Assembly: GCA_022426155.1 (NCBI GenBank)
Contig: JAKMEE010000006.1
Coordinates: forward strand, 1 to 64,000
Direction of reading: 5' to 3'
Length of the DNA: 64,000 nucleotides
From: Candidatus Poseidonia sp.
GTDB lineage: Archaea > Thermoplasmatota > Poseidoniia > Poseidoniales > Poseidoniaceae
Part shown: one piece after another, positions 1 to 6,576 of the stretch
How the letters are laid out: the number at the start of each line of letters is the position of its first letter
Position numbering within the stretch: position 1 is the first letter of the stretch
Notes under the pieces: model-generated
Told to the model about the DNA's origin: nothing
The model's input: the letters and a program-made list of their open reading frames with translations, nothing else
The model's database searches: none
Position numbers and translations under genes: made by a program

Positions 1-1
1 A

Positions 2-640
2 GCCCTCGAATCACGTGCGGCTGCAGAACGAGCCATGTCTGAACTTCGAGCTCGTCTGGAACGTGAAGGTGCTCAATCCTCAGATGTTCAAGTTTCTTTG
101 ATGTGGAATAATTACAACGATTTGGACATTCACGTGGTCTGCCCATCTGGAGAGCGAGTGCACGGCGGTAACAAAACATCTGCATGCGGTGGAGAATTGG
201 ACGTGGATGCCAACGTCCGAGCAGAGACTCGTAAGCCAGTTGAGAACGTTTTCTGGGAAACAGGAAAGGCACCAGCGGGTAAATACCAAGTTTATGTTCA
301 CTATTACAAGAAGCACAAGAAGCGACGAAGCAAGGACCCAACCAAGTTCCAAGTGATCGTCAACGCCGGCAGTGATTTGATGGAATATAACGGAGAACTT
401 TCAGCAGGCGACCCAATCATGCTTGTTGCTGAATTCGAACTAGATTCCCTAAAAAAGCGAAAAGAGCGAAGGAAGCAATTGGAAGCAGAATTAGAGGCTG
501 CAGAATCAGGGCTTTCTTCAATAATGGAAACCAATGAAGACGATCAAGATGAGGCCGATGATGACGGTATTTTGCCAGGAGCCCCTGATTTGGATTCATT
601 AATGAACCCATCAGAGACTGAATCATCGGATGATTCTTGA
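2..640 (+). CDS. DUF2135/YfaP-like protein, 5'-truncated by window edge
   Basis: The reading frame is open from base 2, with alanine- and arginine-rich codons before the first ATG at 35. The gene therefore probably begins outside the window, and the ATG at 35 may be internal. The visible part has a beta-sandwich signature like the DUF2135/YfaP family: an N-N-Y-N-D-L-D-I-H-V stretch, a P-S-G-E turn, then G-G-E-L-D-V-D-A-N and a late A-P-A-G-K-Y-Q-V-Y-V strand. After that come a charged KKRKERRK coiled segment and a long acidic, serine-rich tail. No signal peptide or membrane segment is visible here. The molecular role is unknown. The family link rests on motif resemblance only. The gene converges on purP with 17 bases between the stops. 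Confidence 0.6.
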   Translation, partial: ALESRAAAERAMSELRARLEREGAQSSDVQVSLMWNNYNDLDIHVVCPSGERVHGGNKTSACGGELDVDANVRAETRKPVENVFWETGKAPAGKYQVYVHYYKKHKKRRSKDPTKFQVIVNAGSDLMEYNGELSAGDPIMLVAEFELDSLKKRKERRKQLEAELEAAESGLSSIMETNEDDQDEADDDGILPGAPDLDSLMNPSETESSDDS

Positions 641-657
641 AGATGAACTCCAGTGAC

Positions 658-1770
658 TCAGGACGTAATGTCATGAAGACAGTTGCGTTCTAAGGCATGG
701 CGAATTGAACGTGCAATTCGACGACCAGTGGACATGAATGGTTCGTTAATATCCGAGTAAGGAGATCCTCCAACAAAAGGATTTGATCCTGCAACAATAC
801 GTGCGCTGATTTCAAAGACTTTGAATTCCAATTGGTCCGTCACGATGGTTTCAAGACAGAATGGGCCCAACATGCCTCGTGAACCCTCTTCGAGCTCGAA
901 CGAGGCCGCAACAGTACCTTCTGCCATCTCAAATGCACGAGGCAGTAACGATTCGCGGATGACAACGGGTTGGTTACCAGTCACGACAAACGAGGGCTCA
1001 AGGTCCATTTCCCGAAGGTCTCGTAGCGAGCCGAGTTTGTAAAATTCGTCAACGTTGCTTTCGTCTCGGCGGTCCATCGACAATAATTCAAGGCGCCCGA
1101 GGTTTTTCCCAGCGTAGGCTCCTCGACCTTGGACTTGATAGCCATCTTCGGCTGTAGGATCAAAGAAGAAGTGGAGATAATAGCGGCACCCTAGAACGTA
1201 TTCTTGGATGGTAAATTCCTCTTCAATGTCGACATTTCGTCGGAAGTCCCGGTAATCTCTCGCAATGAAATAGCCCCGGCCACCCTTTGCTCCTGCATAT
1301 TTGACAATCACAGGTCCAGCGATGTTATGTGGGTCTTCGATGACCTTTGGCATGGTGCATCCACCGTTTTCCAACCACTCACGTTGCAAGGCTCTGCTAC
1401 TTTCCCAATGAAGGATATCACGATTACCAAAGGTGGGTACCTCAAGGTTTCTGAAATTGGTGGCTCCGAGGTATTCGACAAGGGAGCCGTGAGGGACGAT
1501 GATGACATTTTTACTTCGAAACCATTCAGCATGATCGAGCATTTCCCGATAATCATCAAGCATTAACCACTCGTCAGGGTCAGCCCCAGGGAAGGCTTTG
1601 TAAAACCGTCGTCGGTTCTCTCCTACAGCGATTCCAAGTGTTTTGAAACCTTCTTGACGAGCTCCATGAAGAATTTGAAGCGAAGAATGGGAAGCCACAA
1701 CACCGATGGTGATTTCCTTGGGGTCGTAGGCAGAGAGCCACGATTGTACTGTGTCGTAATCCACGCCCAT
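658..1770 (-). CDS. purP: FAICAR synthetase (5-formaminoimidazole-4-carboxamide ribonucleotide synthetase)
   Basis: This is the archaeal purine-synthesis enzyme that uses ATP and formate to formylate AICAR, step 9 of IMP synthesis. It replaces the folate-dependent formyltransferase of bacterial PurH. The 370-residue length matches the family. The N-terminal PurP domain contains VVASHSSLQILHGARQEGFKT near residues 24-44. An ATP-grasp core follows, with a glycine-rich ATP loop (VKYAGAKGGRGYF) at about 156-168. The C-terminal half carries the ATP-grasp acidic metal site (F-E-I-S-A-R-I-V-A-G-S-N-P). The ATG at 1770 diverges from kynA with a 133-base gap. Nothing is odd about the sequence. Confidence 0.95.
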   Translation of the reverse strand: MGVDYDTVQSWLSAYDPKEITIGVVASHSSLQILHGARQEGFKTLGIAVGENRRRFYKAFPGADPDEWLMLDDYREMLDHAEWFRSKNVIIVPHGSLVEYLGATNFRNLEVPTFGNRDILHWESSRALQREWLENGGCTMPKVIEDPHNIAGPVIVKYAGAKGGRGYFIARDYRDFRRNVDIEEEFTIQEYVLGCRYYLHFFFDPTAEDGYQVQGRGAYAGKNLGRLELLSMDRRDESNVDEFYKLGSLRDLREMDLEPSFVVTGNQPVVIRESLLPRAFEMAEGTVAASFELEEGSRGMLGPFCLETIVTDQLEFKVFEISARIVAGSNPFVGGSPYSDINEPFMSTGRRIARSIRHALERNCLHDITS

Positions 1771-1903
1771 GTCGAGGGGTTTCGTATTCGCTCTATGAGG
1801 CTTATGCTCTTCTAGCCGTTAAAATCTCAACTGATTTGCGAATTTGAGTATTTGGGGATGCAGCCGAATTATGGCGATTGGATGAAAAACATGTGAAGGG
1901 TTC

Positions 1904-3025
1904 ATGGTGGTTCGTTGCTCACCAGCATCCATGGCAGCGAGAGCACCGGACCACAGGATGACCTATGGGGGATATTTGCAACTTGAATCACTCCTTGACC
2001 TCCAAGAGGGGCCCCCAAGTTATTCCCACACTCCCTCAAACGATGAAACGCATTTCATTATCGTTCATCAAGCCTTTGAATTGTGGTTCAAATTAATTCT
2101 ACGTGAATTGAAGGAAGCACGAAACCTCCTGACCCAATCGAAGCTTGAAGAGGCAACTATCCCCCGTATTGTCCATCATTTGGAACGGGTTTCGGAAATT
2201 TTCCGATTATTGGCCGACCAATGGAAGGTTATGGAAACTCTCTCACCTCAAGATTTCCTTGCATTCCGGGACCGTCTGGGAACTTCATCTGGATTTGAGT
2301 CATGGCAAATGCGAGAGTTAGAAGTCTTGCTTGGCTTGGAAAATGAACAACGAATGGGTGGAATGGACCCGCTCGCACACATGAAAAAATTGGCTGGTGA
2401 GGGAAAAGTTCCAGCCAAAGCTCTTGCTGAGTTAGAAGAAACCGCTGCCCTACCATCTCTGCAAGAAGCCTTGATGACTTGGCTGGGTCGAACTCCAATT
2501 CATGGGTCCTCTCCGCAAGATGATGGCGATCAGTCCGTGGTGAAATCCTACATCGATGGCCATCTTACCGCTATGCGCGCCCATGGCGAAGAAGTGATTC
2601 AACACATGGTGAAAATTGGGCATGGTGACGAAGCCACCGTCCGCCCTCGGATTGAATCTGGAATCAACGGTGCGGAATCTTTCCTAATCGAAGAGGGGTC
2701 AATCAACCGAGCAAGAGCAGGCCTCTTATTCATAGAATCGTACCGTGAATTACCACTTCTTTCCTGGCCCCGTCGAATGATTGACAGTTTTGTGGATTTG
2801 GAGCAAGCCATGCTGTTATTCCGTAGCCATCATGCACGAATGGTTGAGCGGATGATTGGTAGAAGAATGGGAACGGGGGGGTCGAGTGGAGTTGATTACT
2901 TGGATGCCACAACGAAGTATCGAATTTTTGTGGATTTGTGGGCGGTCCGCACCCTCTTAGTCAAACGAGATGCATTGCCTTCCATTGAGCAAGCTGGGTA
3001 TTACGGCTTTGTGACCGATGAGTGA
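1904..3025 (+). CDS. kynA: Tryptophan 2,3-dioxygenase
   Basis: A heme enzyme that opens the indole ring of L-tryptophan with O2 to give N-formylkynurenine, the first step of the kynurenine route. The TDO signature is clear: the T-Y-G-G-Y-L opening near residue 19, then E-T-H-F-I-I-V-H-Q-A-F-E-L-W-F-K-L-I at 48-65 (substrate pocket and alpha-helical core), and a closing segment resembling G-S-S-G-V-D-Y-L near 325. An in-frame ATG also occurs at 1931 and another at 1958. I keep 1904 because AAGGG sits just before it, but the first nine residues are not family-like. No kynurenine formamidase or kynureninase is adjacent, so the fate of the product cannot be read from here. Confidence 0.93.
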   Translation: MVVRCSPASMAARAPDHRMTYGGYLQLESLLDLQEGPPSYSHTPSNDETHFIIVHQAFELWFKLILRELKEARNLLTQSKLEEATIPRIVHHLERVSEIFRLLADQWKVMETLSPQDFLAFRDRLGTSSGFESWQMRELEVLLGLENEQRMGGMDPLAHMKKLAGEGKVPAKALAELEETAALPSLQEALMTWLGRTPIHGSSPQDDGDQSVVKSYIDGHLTAMRAHGEEVIQHMVKIGHGDEATVRPRIESGINGAESFLIEEGSINRARAGLLFIESYRELPLLSWPRRMIDSFVDLEQAMLLFRSHHARMVERMIGRRMGTGGSSGVDYLDATTKYRIFVDLWAVRTLLVKRDALPSIEQAGYYGFVTDE

Positions 3026-3027
3026 AT

Positions 3028-3279
3028 TCACAAGTGTGGGTCAATGTCAATTGGGATGAGATGGTTTTCGTATTCGTACAAGGCAATCTTCAGAGGGTCG
3101 AGAACGAATCGAGCGGAGGCCTCTTCTAGGCCGTAAAGGGAGATCAATTCTTCTTTGAATTCTTGTCGCAAGACTTCTTCGGTTGCATAAAGCGGGGCGC
3201 CCATTCCGATTTGGAGGGCACGGGCTCCGATAATTCTGGCACGTTCAAAGCGAGTGTGGAGTCGGGCGGGTTTGACCAT
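3028..3279 (-). CDS. rpoK: DNA-directed RNA polymerase subunit K (Rpb6/omega homologue)
   Basis: A small assembly subunit of archaeal RNA polymerase. The diagnostic core is T-R-F-E-R-A-R-I-I-G-A-R-A-L-Q-I-G-M-G-A-P-L near residues 9-30 of the 83-residue product, followed by an acidic and hydrophobic tail ending in P-I-D-I-D-P-H-L. The frame is open upstream to 3414, but that extension is not Rpb6-like. I chose the ATG at 3279 because an AGGTG ribosome site lies seven bases upstream. The ATG at 3285 would leave only one base of spacing. The stop falls two bases from the kynA stop (convergent). Confidence 0.93.
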   Translation of the reverse strand: MVKPARLHTRFERARIIGARALQIGMGAPLYATEEVLRQEFKEELISLYGLEEASARFVLDPLKIALYEYENHLIPIDIDPHL

Positions 3280-3355
3280 TTTCATGCACCTGCGAGCGAA
3301 CTCGCAATTTGCCGACAGACCTCCTCTTTTTGAACCTACCCCACTCAAACGGTAT

Positions 3356-4288
3356 TCATTCTTCTTCGACGAGGCTTTCACTATGCGTTGATTTGAGTTG
3401 TTTTGATGGGGCATGGCGCCGATGCATCACGAAAGCTGGAATCCACAATCCGATGAGCACAACCATTGTCCCAAACACGATTTCTTGTTGTGAAAATTGA
3501 CTCAGCCCCTCTCCATCTCCCAGATAGGGGTCGTTGACATCAACGCCTCCAGTTGGGGCGAGGGATGCAAAAGAGAGTTCTCTCAAACCAGGTTTTTCAA
3601 GCATGACGATCAAGTATCCCGGTTCACTCTGCAGCAACGTCAGATTAATTTCTCCTTGGCTCGCATTTGCAGAGAACGATGTCCGAGCAAGATGGGGGTG
3701 AGTTCGGTTTTCAGTGGCATGAGGTGTTTGCGTTGTATGCCACACAGTGACGACTCCAAGCGCAGAGGTGTTCCAGTTCAGCGTGGTTCCATTGAACGAT
3801 AGTTCATTCAATCCATCCCACTGAGTTGTGCTGTTGTTGAGTGATTCTTGGACATCTAGGGCTTGGCGTGAACCGGTGAGGAGGTGTGCTCCATCAATGA
3901 CCAAAGATGGTAGAAATAAGAGTCGGTATTCATCATCAAACCGTTCTCCCGAAGTAGCGAGAAAGGATTCATCCATAGGGGAGGGGTGGTGTTGTAGCAC
4001 AACGGTATCATTTCTTTGGAGGTCGTTAACGAGCGCTGAAACATTTCGGCATGGTTCGCACCAATCCGCACTAAAATATTCGAGGAGATGGACTGGAGTG
4101 GTTGATTCACAGTCGGTTTGGTTGTCAAGGCAACTCGTTGAAAATACATGAACGTCTTTGAGTTCTCCAAGATACAACGAGGCATCATCAATCTCGCCAG
4201 ATACGGTGTGGGTTGGCAACATCAGTGTCAACAACACAAGCCAAACACAGGCGTGGGCTCCACGATGCATGGATAGGGGTGAAGGCAT
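3356..4288 (-). CDS. Exported, membrane-anchored thioredoxin-fold protein (W-C-E-P-C)
   Basis: The product has an N-terminal signal peptide (hydrophobic run VWLVLLTLMLPTH at 15-27), then a thioredoxin-like domain with the redox motif W-C-E-P-C at 76-80 and a later L-P-S-L-V-I-D-G strand resembling the cis-proline region. A beta-rich region with N-glycosylation-type N-x-S/T sequons follows. One C-terminal membrane helix (about 267-288) precedes a basic tail. It is therefore predicted to act outside the membrane as a thiol-disulfide protein. It diverges from ctaA across only a few tens of bases. That suggests, but does not prove, a role in copper or cytochrome oxidase maturation like Sco/ResA proteins. 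A second ATG at 4270 would also give a good signal peptide. The 3' end lies 76 bases beyond the rpoK start. Confidence 0.75.
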   Translation of the reverse strand: MPSPLSMHRGAHACVWLVLLTLMLPTHTVSGEIDDASLYLGELKDVHVFSTSCLDNQTDCESTTPVHLLEYFSADWCEPCRNVSALVNDLQRNDTVVLQHHPSPMDESFLATSGERFDDEYRLLFLPSLVIDGAHLLTGSRQALDVQESLNNSTTQWDGLNELSFNGTTLNWNTSALGVVTVWHTTQTPHATENRTHPHLARTSFSANASQGEINLTLLQSEPGYLIVMLEKPGLRELSFASLAPTGGVDVNDPYLGDGEGLSQFSQQEIVFGTMVVLIGLWIPAFVMHRRHAPSKQLKSTHSESLVEEE

Positions 4289-4321
4289 TTGTTCAAAAGG
4301 GGTCTGCTCTCACAGCCTATC

Positions 4322-5392
4322 ATGGAGCAACGCTGGTGGAAGCGCCCATCGGCTCTCCCACTGGCCCTCTTGGTCATGGCTTTGCTCATTATCGTTGTTG
4401 GAGGTAGTATCCGAATCAATGATGCTGGGGAATCATGCCCTGAATGGCCGACATGTTTCGGTGAATGGCACTTCGTGGTCTCCGAGGATGAGCAGGCTAC
4501 CTTTTGGGACGCAAACCCAGATCAAGTGGATTCTCGAGGAGAAGATCATCGATATACCATTTTCCAAATCTTCGTCGAATGGTTTCACCGTCTCTTGGTC
4601 GGAATCATAGCCATTCCCATCATCGCTAATTCAGTCATCAGTTGGAAAAACCGATCAAGATGGGGGAGCGGTATCTCAACCATGGCCCAAACATCTGCAG
4701 CATTGTTGCTTGTTCAGGCCAGTGTAGGATACATCACGGTTCGGTACGATAATGCGGATTGGACCGTGGCACTGCATCTGTCATTGGCCAGTATCTTTGC
4801 CTCAATGCTACTTTGGCAATGGATGGCCATGCGTGTACAGGAAGGTGTAAAATGGACCTTTTTGAATGCCCCCAAATCCTTTGTCCAGCAACATTCCAAA
4901 CGGAGTCAAGCCATGATGGGAGCCGTTGGAATACTGCTTATTCTTGGGGCTTGGGTCTCATCCTCTGCTGGGGGGCAGTACAACCAGAGCTGTTCCGTCG
5001 GCTTTCCAACAGGTTGGCCAAAGTGCCAAGGAAATATTTTACCCTCGCTTGATGGTCCAGGTATTTTCATTCAACTCATCCACCGAAGTGGGGCACTGCT
5101 TGTTGGGTTGGTGCTCATTCTGGGTCTATCTAAACTTCGAACCACCACAGAGGGCGATGAAGGTGCTATGAGCCTCACTCGAACCGGTGAAGTTGTCGCA
5201 GGACTTTGGCTCCTCAATGTGATGGTGGGGGGTTCATACATCGTGTTTGCCAAAATTGGAGATTTCCCAGAATGGTTGTCACTACTCCACCTCGTAATTG
5301 GTGTTGCAGCCTTCCTATCGGCTGTGTTTTTGGTGTTGAGCATGCGTTTTGCCGCCTCTCATCAGAGCGATTCGGATGGTGAAGCTGAATGA
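4322..5392 (+). CDS. ctaA: Heme A synthase, CtaA/Cox15 family
   Basis: An integral membrane enzyme that oxidises the C8 methyl of heme O to a formyl group, giving heme A for aa3-type oxidases. Eight hydrophobic helices are visible. Conserved family features include G-G-S-I-R-I-N-D-A-G-E-S-C-P-E-W-P near residues 28-45, histidines in the helix segments E-W-F-H-R-L-L-V-G and H-R-S-G-A-L-L-V-G, and late L-H-L-V-I-G. The second half repeats the pattern, with W-V-S-S-S-A-G-G-Q-Y-N-Q-S-C and G-W-P-K-C. The frame also opens with TTG at 4289, but the ATG at 4322 starts just before the first helix and is preferred. The stop overlaps the ctaB start (ATGA), so the two are translationally coupled. Confidence 0.92.
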   Translation: MEQRWWKRPSALPLALLVMALLIIVVGGSIRINDAGESCPEWPTCFGEWHFVVSEDEQATFWDANPDQVDSRGEDHRYTIFQIFVEWFHRLLVGIIAIPIIANSVISWKNRSRWGSGISTMAQTSAALLLVQASVGYITVRYDNADWTVALHLSLASIFASMLLWQWMAMRVQEGVKWTFLNAPKSFVQQHSKRSQAMMGAVGILLILGAWVSSSAGGQYNQSCSVGFPTGWPKCQGNILPSLDGPGIFIQLIHRSGALLVGLVLILGLSKLRTTTEGDEGAMSLTRTGEVVAGLWLLNVMVGGSYIVFAKIGDFPEWLSLLHLVIGVAAFLSAVFLVLSMRFAASHQSDSDGEAE

Positions 5393-6405
5393 ATCAACAA
5401 TCGGAATCCATGCAACTCCAGCCCCACCCTGGCTGGGGTCAAGTGATGCTTCGATTGATGAAACTACGTGTGATTGTTCTCCTTCAAATCACGGCCGTAT
5501 GTGCCATCCTCATTCATGATTCCCTTGCCCGTCATGGAGCCATTTCCTTGGAACGTACTTGGATGGATACCGCTGTAGCAGTTGTTGTTACGGTGGTGGG
5601 TGGTACGCTTTCTGCAGGTGGTTCAAACGCCATCAATATGTGGTACGATGCTGACATTGACCCTCACATGCGTCGGACGATGAATCGCCCGGTCCCACAA
5701 GGTCATGCAACGCCCATGTTTGCCCTGTGCTTTGGATCAACTATTGCCATTTTGGGTTCCGCTATGTTTCTTCTCATCAGTTGGCAGGCAGCTTTTTGGT
5801 CCATGTTTTCAGTTCTTTTCTACGTCTTTGTGTATTCAATCTGGCTGAAGCGTAGAACCCCGCAAAACATTGTCATTGGTGGTATTGCAGGGGCGACTCC
5901 TCCTCTGATTGGTTGGGCTGCAGCAGCCGGGGACTCATTGACTGGAATGAATCCATTGGATCTAGGTTCGCCCATTCCTTGGATGCTCTTCTTCTTGATT
6001 TTCTTGTGGACACCTCCTCATTTTTGGGCGCTTGCCCTTTATCGCTCTGGTGAATATGGGAAAGTCAACATCCCTATGATGAACGAGGTAAAGGGGCCTG
6101 AGCATACGCTCCTCCAATCGAAAATCTATTGCCTGCTCTTGTTCTTTTTAGGGTCTGTTCCACTCTTTTGGCCTGCCTCTGGACTTCCTCTGCTATGGGT
6201 TGTTGTGGCCACAGGGCTTACCTTCTGGTACAGCCGTTCAGTCTGGGCCATTGACCCCAATGAACCTCTGGATGAAAATGGTAGGATGCCTCAGGCTGCC
6301 CGCTCGTTTTTCCGTAGCCTGTATTATCTTGGTTGGATGTTCCTCGCCCTCGTGGTCATCAATCTCTTTCCACCAGCATGGCTTGGGCCATTGGGTCCGC
6401 TGTGA
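5389..6405 (+). CDS. ctaB: Heme O synthase (protoheme IX farnesyltransferase)
   Basis: A UbiA-superfamily membrane prenyltransferase that adds a farnesyl group to heme B to make heme O, the substrate of CtaA. The Mg-diphosphate motif is visible at about 83-91 (N-M-W-Y-D-A-D-I-D), followed by H-M-R-R-T-M-N-R-P-V-P. The second conserved region (W-T-P-P-H-F-W-A-L-A-L-Y) is near 207-218. Several hydrophobic helices surround both motifs, and the length (338) is normal for the family. It overlaps ctaA by four bases. An alternative internal ATG lies seven codons in. Together the pair implies a heme-copper terminal oxidase elsewhere in the genome. Confidence 0.95.
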   Translation: MNQQSESMQLQPHPGWGQVMLRLMKLRVIVLLQITAVCAILIHDSLARHGAISLERTWMDTAVAVVVTVVGGTLSAGGSNAINMWYDADIDPHMRRTMNRPVPQGHATPMFALCFGSTIAILGSAMFLLISWQAAFWSMFSVLFYVFVYSIWLKRRTPQNIVIGGIAGATPPLIGWAAAAGDSLTGMNPLDLGSPIPWMLFFLIFLWTPPHFWALALYRSGEYGKVNIPMMNEVKGPEHTLLQSKIYCLLLFFLGSVPLFWPASGLPLLWVVVATGLTFWYSRSVWAIDPNEPLDENGRMPQAARSFFRSLYYLGWMFLALVVINLFPPAWLGPLGPL

Positions 6406-6480
6406 TGCATTTTGATGGCGTCATCAATGACCTTCCACCACCGTCATGTTCATGAGAGCAACTCAGGTCGCAGGATTGCG

Positions 6481-6567
6481 GCGGCAGTCGCATAGCCTGG
6501 CCATTGCGCTGGATTGCTAATCCAGTGGTGTCTCACCTCGGGAGTTCGAATCTCCCCTGCCGCGCCA
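6481..6567 (+). tRNA. tRNA-Ser (anticodon GCT), CCA encoded
   Basis: The acceptor stem GCGGCAG (6481-6487) pairs perfectly with CTGCCGC (6557-6563), followed by discriminator G and an encoded CCA (6565-6567). The anticodon stem CTGGA/TCCAG (6509-6513/6521-6525) encloses loop TTGCTAA with anticodon GCT at 6516-6518, which reads AGC/AGU serine codons. A long variable arm (about 6526-6540) typical of type II tRNAs precedes a T arm with the loop TTCGAAT. No intron is visible. Confidence 0.95.
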
Positions 6568-6576
6568 CGTTGTTCT

